From assembly GCA_026419195.1 (NCBI GenBank), contig JANZZV010000001.1, forward strand, positions 62,001 through 126,000: DNA of 64,000 bases, read 5' to 3'. A model generated the notes under the pieces. The model saw only the letters and a list, made by a program, of their open reading frames with translations. It was not told where the DNA came from and did not search any database. Shown one piece after another: positions 35,082 through 44,255 of this stretch. Each line of letters opens with the position of its first letter. Position 1 is the first letter of the stretch. The stretch is from Fervidobacterium sp. Its GTDB lineage: Bacteria; Thermotogota; Thermotogae; Thermotogales; Fervidobacteriaceae. The translations under genes and the position numbers were made by a program.

Positions 35082-38000
35082 GTGAGGATTTTGAGAACGT
35101 TGACAAAATATGTTATCAAACAATCCCTAAAGCCATTTTTCATGGGACTAGGTGGTTTTATCGTATTTGTAAGTGTTGAATGGCTGTATCAAATATCAGA
35201 TTATATTATTAGAAACAGGGTAGGTATTGACAAACTACTTATATTTGTCATGTACAACGTACCGTACTTTACCTTTCTTGGTATACCTGTTGGTGTACTA
35301 TTCGCTATTTTTTGGGTTATTAGCGAAATGTACACGAGTCGCGAGATAAGTGCACTCTTAGTACACGGTATATCGGCAAAAAGACTTGTAACACCGTTTG
35401 TAATTTTAGCAGTTGTCTTGGGGTTTTTCTCTTGGCTACTCGGAGACTATGTGGTGCCTATTTCAAACTATAAATCCACTCAGATACTGAATCAGTACAT
35501 ATTCCAAACACCCGAAAATGTTGTAAAGACCAACATGCTTGTTGAGTTAGAAAAGGATGTGTATTTTTACGTAAAAGAACACAACAAACAAAAGGGAGAA
35601 TTATACGACGTTGTTCTATTTAGAAACGAAGAGGGAAATGAACAGATATTAACCGCAAAGAAAGTTGTGAAGAAAAAAGACGGTTGGTTCCTTATGGATG
35701 GTTCCATGTACGTTGTTGAGATTGAGACTGGTTTTCTAAGATTGGATATGCAGTTCAAAGAGATGAAACTCGATGTTGCTGGAGAGATAGAAGAAATGTT
35801 GAGAGCTTACAAAACAACTCGCGATAAAACATCAAAAGAATTGAGGGAGCAACTTGAGACGTACAAAAAATTGGGAATAAACACAGCAAACCTATTAGTT
35901 GAGCTTCATCAGCGATATGCAAATGCGCTTGGTGCACTTGTAATTGTTCTGTTGGGTTTACCAATTTCTTTACTGTTTGGTCTTACCAGCAGGTCTTGGA
36001 GCGTTATTTTGACATTCTTAATAGTTGTCTTGTACCAGGGTTCTGGAGCTTGGCTTTCTGGTATGGGAAAAGAAGGGTTGATGGATCCTATACTTGCGAC
36101 CTGGTTACCAAACATTATTTTTGCTACAATTGGATTTTTACTCTACATCTTAATAGATACACCTATAGCATACAAAATGATAGAAGTATTTTCTAGACTA
36201 TTTGTTTTTATTGTAGTTTCAGCAAGTTTTATATATGTTAACACATCAACGGGTTTTTCATCGATAATTCAAGCTAAATCAAATGAGGCACGTTTCTCTA
36301 CGCAGTCTGTAATATTTCGTGGAGAAGTTTCTTTGGTTTGGGACAAATACAAAATACTTTGCGATGAAGCATCCGCTACAATAGTTGATGGTACCGTCAA
36401 AGCTTTGGAAGCATATGGGAACGTGAAATTTTACGACCAAGACAGAGTCTACATTTCACGAAAAATCAGATACGAATTTGAAAGTAATAAAGCATTGATT
36501 GTAAATGCCAAGGTAGTGTACAATTATGATTACAAAGGAAAAAAAGTACCAGTGTACGTTTACGGTTCTCAAATAGAGTACGATGCTGAAACATCATTAG
36601 GCATTATCCAAAGCTCGCAGCTGACAACATGTAATTTAGAAGAACCTCATTATATGATACTTTCGTCCACTGTCTTTGTACTGGAAAATAAATACATTAT
36701 AGCAGAAAATTCATTTCTTGTTATCTTGGGCGTGCCTCTCTTGCCGTATCCAATATATATAACAACGTTAGAGGGAACTCCTCCTTACTCTTTCTCTCTC
36801 GTTTTCGGTAATACAATAAACATTGCACAAACGTTCAATTTTACTGTAAACGATTGGGCGCTTAAAATTGAGATTGGAACAAAAGGAAATCTAATCGAAG
36901 CAACGGATAAAAAAGTGAAGACAAATAAGTTCGTTTATGATGAACAAAGAGATTACGTTGAGTTTTCCTTTATACCTTTTGTTTATAAATACTCAAGAGG
37001 TACAATTTACTACAAGTTCGATGGTCCAATTTATGTAGAAGGAAATTATTACGGTGAAAATAACTTTTCCCAAAAGTTGGGTATCAATTTACAAAATGAG
37101 AATGTATACATTAGACCTTATGTTTTGTACGATGAGAAATTAACTGATAGTATAGTGTATTTCAATGGTGGTATTAGAAACATTTCTTTCCAACTGTTTG
37201 ATGATAACACATTGAAAGTAAATTCAGTTGATAATACGTTTAGGTTACAAACAGACGGTTATTTAACTTCTTTGCAAAAAACATGGAATACTTACTATCA
37301 AACTTCATATAATATAGGACTATCAAGCAAAAAGTTGAGTTACAGTCTTTCATTCATCGGGAATGTGTACAGTAACAGTGAAAATAGAAATATTACCTAT
37401 ACGTATCAACTGCCTTGGAGTTGGAAAGAGGGACCTTTTGCAGTTGATTTTAATTACACTTTTACAGTAAAGAATATCATGAATTATGTTTCAAACACAA
37501 AAAGAGAATTCTTAGGTGCATCTGACAACTACACATTGACCGGAATGTACAATTTAGGTCCATTCAAATTAACATCTCGATGGGAACAGACGTATAATTT
37601 CATTGACGAATCCTCAGCCAATAACAAAAATAATCTCAGATTTACCGGAGAAATTAACTCTGCTAATCTGACAATCTCTGGTGCAAGAACACTTGATTTA
37701 AATAACAATAGATTGCTTCCAGACACTCTTACTCTGAGAACTAAGCAATCAGTTGGGGATGTTGAACTGACAAATTCCATTTCTTTAAATTATGATAACG
37801 TGAATAAAAAACTTGGGAATGAGAACATTACAATAAGTGCAAATTACAAACCTTTAAATGCAGAATATACTTTGCAGTTTACCATTCAACCTGGTAAGCC
37901 TATAGATACGTACGTTCATATAATTAAATATGGTAATTTTTCCATGACCGCATATCAACAAAACGATTTTATAAAAAATGCAGTTGCTACTGGAAGCCTT

Positions 38001-38420
38001 GATTTATTTGGTTACAAAACGACAATAAGAGCAAATTACAACCAAGCTTCTCGGGAGTCCGCACCTAACTGGAATTTGTCTTACATTATGGAAAAACCTA
38101 GCGAAAGATATGTACTCTCTTATAATTTGGATGGAAAGAAGACCTACAAGCTTGAAGCAACACTGAAAACTTTTGATCCAGAAACGAAGATAGGACTAAC
38201 GTATAATCCGGAGAAGAATACTATTGACTTTTTAAGCTTGAATTTGGATAAGTCACTACATTGTTGGAGACTAAATTTTGGAATAGACTTTTCAAACAGA
38301 AGCGCCAATATTCTAGAAAATATAGACAAAGTATATTTCAAATTCTATTTGACAGATATGCCGGACCGCTTCTTCCAGATAGATCCAAAAAGTGGTCAGT
38401 TTGAATTCGGTGGAATGTAA
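35082..38420 (+). CDS. LptF/LptG-type permease fused to LptD-like outer-membrane assembly domain
   Basis: The first 360 residues are an LptF/LptG (YjgP/YjgQ) permease: membrane helices at about 20-40, 52-80, 101-122, 280-300, 305-325 and 340-358, with a beta-rich periplasmic segment at 140-235. Family text includes FLGIPVGVLFAIFWVISEMYTSREISAL. A seventh helix at about 372-386 would put the remaining 720 residues outside. These begin with an LptA/OstA-like repeat region at about 400-620. Long beta strands follow, ending in LHCWRLNFGIDF and FYLTDMPDRFF, which recalls the CCW and final strands of LptD. Known systems use separate LptF, LptG, LptC, LptA and LptD proteins. Lipid cargo in this lineage is unknown. 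The GTG start is tentative. Confidence 0.8.
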   Translation: MRILRTLTKYVIKQSLKPFFMGLGGFIVFVSVEWLYQISDYIIRNRVGIDKLLIFVMYNVPYFTFLGIPVGVLFAIFWVISEMYTSREISALLVHGISAKRLVTPFVILAVVLGFFSWLLGDYVVPISNYKSTQILNQYIFQTPENVVKTNMLVELEKDVYFYVKEHNKQKGELYDVVLFRNEEGNEQILTAKKVVKKKDGWFLMDGSMYVVEIETGFLRLDMQFKEMKLDVAGEIEEMLRAYKTTRDKTSKELREQLETYKKLGINTANLLVELHQRYANALGALVIVLLGLPISLLFGLTSRSWSVILTFLIVVLYQGSGAWLSGMGKEGLMDPILATWLPNIIFATIGFLLYILIDTPIAYKMIEVFSRLFVFIVVSASFIYVNTSTGFSSIIQAKSNEARFSTQSVIFRGEVSLVWDKYKILCDEASATIVDGTVKALEAYGNVKFYDQDRVYISRKIRYEFESNKALIVNAKVVYNYDYKGKKVPVYVYGSQIEYDAETSLGIIQSSQLTTCNLEEPHYMILSSTVFVLENKYIIAENSFLVILGVPLLPYPIYITTLEGTPPYSFSLVFGNTINIAQTFNFTVNDWALKIEIGTKGNLIEATDKKVKTNKFVYDEQRDYVEFSFIPFVYKYSRGTIYYKFDGPIYVEGNYYGENNFSQKLGINLQNENVYIRPYVLYDEKLTDSIVYFNGGIRNISFQLFDDNTLKVNSVDNTFRLQTDGYLTSLQKTWNTYYQTSYNIGLSSKKLSYSLSFIGNVYSNSENRNITYTYQLPWSWKEGPFAVDFNYTFTVKNIMNYVSNTKREFLGASDNYTLTGMYNLGPFKLTSRWEQTYNFIDESSANNKNNLRFTGEINSANLTISGARTLDLNNNRLLPDTLTLRTKQSVGDVELTNSISLNYDNVNKKLGNENITISANYKPLNAEYTLQFTIQPGKPIDTYVHIIKYGNFSMTAYQQNDFIKNAVATGSLDLFGYKTTIRANYNQASRESAPNWNLSYIMEKPSERYVLSYNLDGKKTYKLEATLKTFDPETKIGLTYNPEKNTIDFLSLNLDKSLHCWRLNFGIDFSNRSANILENIDKVYFKFYLTDMPDRFFQIDPKSGQFEFGGM

Positions 38421-38453
38421 ACACAAAAAGAGCGGACGTGAAGGTGAGTATTT

Positions 38454-39791
38454 TTGGACAACGTAGACTTATTGTTCAGATTTAAAAGTATTTTGCGTTC
38501 TATTTTAACCAACAGCGTGTGTAAAACAAGAGTTTTACTTGCTGTTTCTGGTGGTGTTGATTCTGTTGTCATGCTCGATTTATTCGATTCAGTTAGGGAT
38601 GAGTTTAATCTTCAAATTGGTGTTGCTACGTTAAATCATAAGTTAAGAAAAGAAGCTCAAGAGGAAGTAAAATTCGTGGAAAGATTGTGTAGAGACAGAG
38701 GATTAGATTTTTTTACTGAAGAGGCAGATGTGTTACAATATTCAAAAGAACATAAATTGTCGATAGAGGAAGCAGCAAGGATCTTAAGGTATGGGTTTCT
38801 TATCGATGTTTCGGATAATTACTGTTACAAATACATTGCCACCGCACACAATTCAAACGATTTGCTTGAGACCATGATATTAAGATTAGTTAAAGGAACA
38901 GGTCCATACGGGTTAGTTGGAATGAATCTTGTTAATGGAAGATTTATACGACCTCTACTGTTTTTTAAAAGAGAAGAAATAGAAAAATACGCAAGACACA
39001 AAGATTTACCATTTGTTACAGACACGTCTAATTACGATATCAAGTACAACCGCAACTTCATAAGACATAAAGTAATACCTCTATTAAAAGAAATAAACCC
39101 TTCTGTCGAAGATGCTTCCCTCAAGCTTGCCAAAGGTATATGGGAGCTTGAGAAGTATATTAATTCTACTATTCAATCGTTTAATGAAAAGCATTCTATG
39201 AAAATAGGCGAATACATTGTATTTAAACTCCACAAAGACAAGTATTTACAAGTTGAGCAAATCAGAAGGTTGGCGCTCTCGTTTTTTGGAAAACCTATCG
39301 ATAGTGAAAAAATTGAAAGATTTAAGAAACTTCAGCAATCAGATAAAATTTCGTACAAAGTTTTATTTTGGAAAGACTTGGGGATTGAAGTGTCACGCGG
39401 TTGGTGCATCATGGGTAAGGTTGGTAAATATCAACATAATTCAAAGATAATAAACATACCAATGAATAAAGTTGTAACAGAAACTGTAATATTTAATGAT
39501 TACTTCTTAAAAATATCAAGTTGTGGTATAATGAAAGGAGCGAATGATAAGTGTCTGAGTTTTGAAGTAAGAAATTGGTTGGAAGGTGATAAGTTGTTAA
39601 GCGGAAAGAAGGTAAAGGAATTTTTTGTAGAAAAGAAGATACCAACGTTTGTGAAGCACTTAATTCCATTGGTAGTATCGGTTAAAGAGGGTAAAGTTGT
39701 ATACATACCGTATTTGTATGAAGCTAAAGGATATCTAAACCCATTAGGTATTACTATAGAAACGAAAGGAGGCTTTTATTTTGAATCGTAA
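38454..39791 (+). CDS. tilS: tRNA(Ile)-lysidine synthetase
   Basis: TilS converts the wobble C of tRNA(Ile2) to lysidine so that it reads AUA, using ATP and lysine. The 445-residue protein has the PP-loop SGGVDSVVMLDLF, then ATLNHKLRKEAQEE and YIATAHNSNDLLETMILRLVKGTG, all TilS marks. The C-terminal domain (about 370-440) carries WLEGDKL and KKIPTFVKHLIPLV. The TTG start follows GAAGGTGAG. The gene ends inside ftsH: AAAGGAGG in its last codons is the ftsH ribosome site. Near its 3' end lies a TGGTATAAT that could be an ftsH promoter. Confidence 0.94.
   Translation: MDNVDLLFRFKSILRSILTNSVCKTRVLLAVSGGVDSVVMLDLFDSVRDEFNLQIGVATLNHKLRKEAQEEVKFVERLCRDRGLDFFTEEADVLQYSKEHKLSIEEAARILRYGFLIDVSDNYCYKYIATAHNSNDLLETMILRLVKGTGPYGLVGMNLVNGRFIRPLLFFKREEIEKYARHKDLPFVTDTSNYDIKYNRNFIRHKVIPLLKEINPSVEDASLKLAKGIWELEKYINSTIQSFNEKHSMKIGEYIVFKLHKDKYLQVEQIRRLALSFFGKPIDSEKIERFKKLQQSDKISYKVLFWKDLGIEVSRGWCIMGKVGKYQHNSKIINIPMNKVVTETVIFNDYFLKISSCGIMKGANDKCLSFEVRNWLEGDKLLSGKKVKEFFVEKKIPTFVKHLIPLVVSVKEGKVVYIPYLYEAKGYLNPLGITIETKGGFYFES
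39524..39532 (+). promoter_or_regulatory. Possible internal promoter for ftsH
   Basis: TGGTATAAT lies within tilS, about 250 bases before ftsH, and matches the extended -10 boxes seen at other genes here. No clear -35 is present. It may let ftsH be read apart from the long run. Confidence 0.35.
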
Positions 39792-41625
39792 CATAGGTTC
39801 TATCATATTTCTAATATTGATAGCTTTATCACTCTTTTGGATCTACGAAGGATTCGTAAATTCGAAAGCTGCAATTGAAGTTAATATGAGCTACAGTGAG
39901 TTTGTCAAGAGACTGAGTACAGGTGAAACAGACATCGCAGAAGTTATAATAAAAGATGACGGTAATTTAAGTGTTAAGACAAAGCAAGGTAAAGCTTATT
40001 CTGTTTATGCACCTTGGTTCAGATACGATATCGAGAATATTAATAAACTTGTTGAATACGGCGTGATCGTACAAGGTGAAAAGGTTACGGATAGTAGTTT
40101 TTGGGTGAATATTATTGGAAACATAGCGATATTCGTGGTAACTTTGTTGCTTTTTGCCTTCATAATTCGTGGTCTTGGGAGAGGCAATAACCAAGCGTTC
40201 ACGTTTACAAAAAGTAGAGCTGAAAGAGTTAATCCAAATAAGATAAAAGTTACATTCAAAGACGTAGCAGGTGTAGATGAAGCAATAGAAGAGCTGAAAG
40301 AGACCGTTGAATTTCTTAAAAGTCCGGGTAAGTTTGCTAAGCTTGGTGCACGAATGCCGAAAGGTATATTACTTGTTGGACCTCCGGGTACAGGTAAGAC
40401 CTTGCTTGCACGTGCCGTTGCAGGCGAGGCAAATGTACCGTTTTTTCACATCAGTGGTTCAGATTTTGTTGAACTTTTCGTTGGTGTTGGTGCAGCAAGG
40501 GTGAGAGATCTATTTGAACAAGCTAAATCAAGTGCGCCTTGTATAGTGTTTATAGATGAAATCGACGCTGTTGGAAGGCATAGGGGTGCAGGACTTGGTG
40601 GTGGGCATGACGAAAGAGAACAGACACTAAACCAATTGCTTGTGGAAATGGACGGATTTGATATAAATCAAGGCATAGTAGTAATGGCAGCAACAAACAG
40701 ACCCGACATACTCGACCCTGCCCTTTTAAGGCCTGGCAGATTCGACAAAAAGGTTGTTGTAGATCCACCGGATGTAAAAGGAAGAGAAGCGATACTTAAA
40801 ATACATCTGCGAAACAAACCGATTGATAGAGACGTTGACGTGTCTGTTTTAGCTAAAAGAACGACAGGTTTTGTTGGTGCTGATCTTGAGAATTTAGTTA
40901 ATGAAGCTGCGTTACTTGCAGCGAGAGATGGTCGAAACGTTATAAAGATGAACGACTTTGAAGAAGCCATTGATAGAGTTATAGCAGGGCCTGCAAGGAA
41001 ATCGCGAGTTATTTCTGAAAAACAAAAGAAAATAGTGGCATATCATGAAGTTGGACATGCTATAATCAGTTCTTCATTACCGAATTCAGATCCAGTTCAC
41101 AGAATATCTATAACACCACGAGGCTATGCTGCTCTTGGGTATACATTGCATTTACCAGCGGAGGACAAGTATTTGGTAAGCAAAAACGAGCTGCTGGATA
41201 CTATAACCACGCTTCTTGGCGGAAGGGCAGCTGAGGAATTGGTGTTTGGTGATTTTACAAGTGGAGCAGCAAACGATATTGAAAGGGCAACAGAAATTGC
41301 AAGAAAAATGGTATGTGAGTATGGAATGAGTGAGAACTTTGGACCACTTGCTTGGGGTAAGACTGAACAGGAAGTTTTCCTTGGAAAAGAACTTACAAGA
41401 ATAAGAAATTATAGTGAAGAAGTCGCAAAGATGATAGACCATGAAATTCAGTACATTGTAAAGTCATGTTACGACAGAGCGAAGGAAATATTGATTAAAA
41501 ACAAAGACAAGATGGAACAGATAGTGTCTGTTTTGCTTGAACGAGAAGTAATGAGTGGAGAAGAATTAAGAGCAATGCTGAACGGAAATGATGAAGGGTT
41601 AAACATTAAAGCTCAACAAGCTTAG
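39781..41625 (+). CDS. ftsH: ATP-dependent zinc metalloprotease FtsH
   Basis: FtsH is a membrane-bound AAA+ protease that degrades misfolded membrane proteins and short-lived regulators. The 614-residue protein has two N-terminal helices (about 7-23 and 108-130) around a small periplasmic domain. Walker A is GPPGTGKT (200-207), Walker B is [15 protein letters not shown], and the second region of homology ends in LRPGRFD. The zinc site is HEVGH (422-426), with the third ligand downstream in [11 protein letters not shown]. The TTG start overlaps tilS by 11 bases. The tilS-ftsH order is common among bacteria. Confidence 0.98.
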   Translation: MNRNIGSIIFLILIALSLFWIYEGFVNSKAAIEVNMSYSEFVKRLSTGETDIAEVIIKDDGNLSVKTKQGKAYSVYAPWFRYDIENINKLVEYGVIVQGEKVTDSSFWVNIIGNIAIFVVTLLLFAFIIRGLGRGNNQAFTFTKSRAERVNPNKIKVTFKDVAGVDEAIEELKETVEFLKSPGKFAKLGARMPKGILLVGPPGTGKTLLARAVAGEANVPFFHISGSDFVELFVGVGAARVRDLFEQAKSSAPCIVFIDEIDAVGRHRGAGLGGGHDEREQTLNQLLVEMDGFDINQGIVVMAATNRPDILDPALLRPGRFDKKVVVDPPDVKGREAILKIHLRNKPIDRDVDVSVLAKRTTGFVGADLENLVNEAALLAARDGRNVIKMNDFEEAIDRVIAGPARKSRVISEKQKKIVAYHEVGHAIISSSLPNSDPVHRISITPRGYAALGYTLHLPAEDKYLVSKNELLDTITTLLGGRAAEELVFGDFTSGAANDIERATEIARKMVCEYGMSENFGPLAWGKTEQEVFLGKELTRIRNYSEEVAKMIDHEIQYIVKSCYDRAKEILIKNKDKMEQIVSVLLEREVMSGEELRAMLNGNDEGLNIKAQQA

Positions 41626-41664
41626 TGTTTAAATAACCTTTTAAAATTGTTGGGGGGAGACATT

Positions 41665-42066
41665 GTGGGTGAAAATCTTGAAAAGCTCGTTGGACTCAAC
41701 AAGTCTATTGAGGTACTGCCTGATGAATCAACAGTCTGGGATGAAGATGAAGAGATGGCTAATTTACATTTAGTTTCTACTTCGGGACTACTGAGAGAAA
41801 TAAATTATGTTACTGGCGAGTTCCTGAATTCTTTTCTCGGCGAGGATGAGATATCGGTAGTCGTTTACAGTGAACTTTCACATCTCAAACCGGTAGTTGT
41901 TGGTGAAAGACTAATAGTTGGTATCAGAGTTTCTGAGGTCAGTGAAAACGTTATTACGTTCAAAGCAATCGTAATGAGGGAGAATGAAAAGGTTGCAGAA
42001 GCTTCTATTAAGAGGGCGGTTGTTTCAAGAAATTATTTAAAAAGAAAGGCTATCGAGCGCTTCTAG
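41665..42066 (+). CDS. Hotdog-fold thioesterase-like protein
   Basis: The 133-residue protein looks like a single hotdog domain. After a short N-terminal part it has VSTSGLLREINYVTGEFLNSFLGEDEISVVVYSELSHLKPVVVGERLIVGIRVSEV, then FKAIVMRENEKVAEASIKRAVV. This matches thioesterases of the fluoroacetyl-CoA thioesterase-like or FapR-like group, where the Hxx(K)P stretch precedes the long strand. Substrate and catalytic residues are uncertain. The GTG at 41665 is 5 bases after GGGGGGAG, and earlier TTG codons overlap that site. It lies between ftsH and a radical SAM gene, which gives no clear functional hint. Confidence 0.6.
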   Translation: MGENLEKLVGLNKSIEVLPDESTVWDEDEEMANLHLVSTSGLLREINYVTGEFLNSFLGEDEISVVVYSELSHLKPVVVGERLIVGIRVSEVSENVITFKAIVMRENEKVAEASIKRAVVSRNYLKRKAIERF

Positions 42067-42098
42067 TTCACACTATCTACATTTGGAGGATGCGTTTA

Positions 42099-43514
42099 GT
42101 GAGAAGACCAGCAAATGAGACATTGTTTAATGAGTTTCAGTATGTGAAAAAATTGAGAGATTCAGAGATAGAACTTGAAAACGTAACAGGCAACCTCCCG
42201 GAGGTTGCCTTTATTTTCCCAGACAACTATAAAATTGCCAGCAGTAGTTTAGCTTGGAGCTGGATACAGCGGCTGTTATCGCTAAATAAAGTAAGTATAC
42301 ACAGATTTTTTTACGAAAATTGGTTTCGTAAATTTTACTCTCTTGAAAAGCAAGCACCAATCGATGAATACCCAATTTGGATGTTTACAATCCAGTTTGA
42401 AAACAACCTAATAAATATAGCTGATATGCTTGTCAAAAAAAATATCCCACTCAAATCAACGGAACGTACCCATCATCATCCACTGATTATAATTGGTGGA
42501 CCAGTTACGTTTTTTAACCATCATCTTTTAGAAGAAATCGCAGATTTTGTATTCATTGGAGATCTGGAGTCCGAAGTTAAACAATTTGCAGATGCCATTT
42601 TGGAGTATATAAGAACAAAAAATCCTGAACCTTTTAGAAGAATAGATGGTATTTATTCGTTGAAATACAAAAAGACCCATTACAGAAAATGCAATGGAAC
42701 ATTATCACCCGTGCCCCATTCTCATTATATAACACCTTACTCTACTTTTCCGAACAAATTGTTGATCGAAATAGGCAGAGGTTGCATATGGAGATGTGCT
42801 TTTTGCGTAACAGGTTATACAAAAAAGCCAGTTAAATTCGCTGACATAGACGAAGTAAAACACATAATTGAAAAATACCGTGAGAAAGAGTTTGGGTTCA
42901 TAAGTGCAACAATTACCGATTACCCTTATCTTTCGAATTTGCTTGAATACATCAAAAACAAAGATATAAAATTCTCAGTTTCATCTCTGAGGGCTGATAA
43001 ATTAGACAAAAATTTGGCGTACTTACTAAGGAAATCAAATCAACAATCTTTTACCTTAGCTCCGGAAGGTATATCCCAGAAACTTAGGGACGCGATGCTT
43101 AAAGATATGAACACCGAAAGTATTCTTAACGCTCTTAGGATAGGAATTGAAGTAGGTTTTGAAAGCGTGAAGTTGTATTACATTGTTGGGCTTGGAGAAG
43201 ATGAAAGTGATTACATTGAGTTTTTTGAATTTTTGCAAGAAGTTCAAAGACTTGGATATAAACAAATCACGTTAAGTATTAATCCGCTCGTTCCTAAGCC
43301 AAAAACTCCATTTGAAAATAAAAAAATAGTGGATAAGAAGACATACGATGAAATTGTTAAGAGAATAAGAAAAAATCTGCCCCGAAACATCAAGGCAGAT
43401 TTTGAAAGTTACAAAGAAGCACAGTTGCAGTACGAAATTGCGCACTTAAAGGGAGCTCAAACGGTAGATTTCTTAAAAAGACATTTCAAATTGTATTATT
43501 CAAATCTTTCTTAG
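42099..43514 (+). CDS. Radical SAM protein with B12-binding-like N-terminal region
   Basis: The 471-residue protein has a Rossmann-like N-terminal part (VAFIFPDNYKIASSSLAW, then LIIIGGPVTFFNHHLLEEIADFVFIGDLE) resembling the cobalamin-type domain of UPF0313- and TIGR03960-like proteins. The radical SAM barrel follows, with the cluster motif GCIWRCAFCVTGY at about residue 230, then SVSSLRADKLD, TLAPEGISQKLRDAM and KLYYIVGLGEDESDY. No cobalamin DxHxxG motif is seen, so B12 use is doubtful. The GTG at 42099 is 9 bases after GGAGG; an ATG three codons earlier abuts that site. A perfect terminator-like hairpin lies in its 5' part. Its 3' end overlaps the convergent rsmE by 15 bases. Confidence 0.8.
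   Translation: MRRPANETLFNEFQYVKKLRDSEIELENVTGNLPEVAFIFPDNYKIASSSLAWSWIQRLLSLNKVSIHRFFYENWFRKFYSLEKQAPIDEYPIWMFTIQFENNLINIADMLVKKNIPLKSTERTHHHPLIIIGGPVTFFNHHLLEEIADFVFIGDLESEVKQFADAILEYIRTKNPEPFRRIDGIYSLKYKKTHYRKCNGTLSPVPHSHYITPYSTFPNKLLIEIGRGCIWRCAFCVTGYTKKPVKFADIDEVKHIIEKYREKEFGFISATITDYPYLSNLLEYIKNKDIKFSVSSLRADKLDKNLAYLLRKSNQQSFTLAPEGISQKLRDAMLKDMNTESILNALRIGIEVGFESVKLYYIVGLGEDESDYIEFFEFLQEVQRLGYKQITLSINPLVPKPKTPFENKKIVDKKTYDEIVKRIRKNLPRNIKADFESYKEAQLQYEIAHLKGAQTVDFLKRHFKLYYSNLS
42188..42217 (+). terminator. Terminator-like hairpin inside radical SAM gene
   Basis: AGGCAACCTCC, C, GGAGGTTGCCT: perfect 11-base arms (the last pairs cannot all close), followed by TTATTTT. It stands 89 bases after the start codon in an AT-rich background. 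It has the form of an intrinsic terminator or attenuator and also hides a GGAGG. Confidence 0.55.
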
Positions 43515-44177
43515 TTTCATAGCAAATATACCTGTTGATAATACAACGGCTGTTTCAAAGCGTAATATCTTTTTACCAAGGCAAACACTCTTGAATTTCT
43601 CCTTTAGCAACTTAAGTTCTTTTTTAGAAAACCCACCTTCCGGACCGGCTATAACACCCACGCTTTTGGAGATACGCTTGGGTATTTTTCTACCTTTGAA
43701 GTCAAGTATGTAAGTACTCTCTGGGGCTATAGAAAAAATATCCAAAAATTCTATGGCTCTTATAGATGGAAAGTGGTATCTAACACATTGTTTAGCAGCC
43801 TCTCTAACAACAAGTTCAAGTTTTTCTTGTTTATCGTTATAATAGCGTGATGCATGTTCGTTGTTGAAGACGTAAATCTCATCAACTCCTAATTCAACAG
43901 CCTTTTCTATTGTCCATCTTAACCTTTCCCAACGTCCAGATGGAGCAAATAAAACCAACCTACCATCGATGGGAGGTATGAATTCGTAATTTATGACACT
44001 CCCATAAGCTTCTGTTTTACCTATTGCCTTAACAACTATTTTGTATCTTCCACCATTTCCATCAGTTGCCTCTATTATTTCCCCTTCCTTGATTCGCATT
44101 ACCTTCATGTGCATAACTTCGTGTTCATCTAGGTAAACAGCATCATCTTTTGGTATACAAAAATAAAGATTCGGCAA
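43500..44177 (-). CDS. rsmE: 16S rRNA m3U1498 methyltransferase RsmE
   Basis: RsmE is a SPOUT methyltransferase that methylates N3 of U1498 in 16S rRNA. The 225-residue protein starts with an OB/PUA-like domain (LDEHEVMHMKVMRIKEGEIIEATDG). The knotted SPOUT domain has RWERLRWTIEKAVELGVDEIYVF, VREAAKQCVRYHFPSI, the SAM loop VIAGPEGGFSKKELKLLKEK and the ending CLGKKILRFETAVVLSTGIF. All are family marks. The TTG at 44177 follows GGGGGG by 7 bases; longer versions overlap that site. It is the last gene of a minus-strand unit after the sugar ATPase. Confidence 0.93.
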   Translation of the reverse strand: MPNLYFCIPKDDAVYLDEHEVMHMKVMRIKEGEIIEATDGNGGRYKIVVKAIGKTEAYGSVINYEFIPPIDGRLVLFAPSGRWERLRWTIEKAVELGVDEIYVFNNEHASRYYNDKQEKLELVVREAAKQCVRYHFPSIRAIEFLDIFSIAPESTYILDFKGRKIPKRISKSVGVIAGPEGGFSKKELKLLKEKFKSVCLGKKILRFETAVVLSTGIFAMKLRKI

Positions 44178-44202
44178 TTTTATCCCCCCTACTAACAACA
44201 AC

Positions 44203-44223
44203 GCCCCGCTTGCACTACGGGGC
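44203..44223 (-). terminator. GC-rich hairpin between msmX-like gene and rsmE, weak terminator
   Basis: GCCCCG (44203-44208) pairs with CGGGGC (44218-44223). On the minus strand GTTGTTGTTAG follows, a broken U-tract. Partial termination after the ATPase gene is possible. Confidence 0.4.
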
Positions 44224-44255
44224 TGAAATTTTGAAAAATTTAGTTTTGGCTAAAC

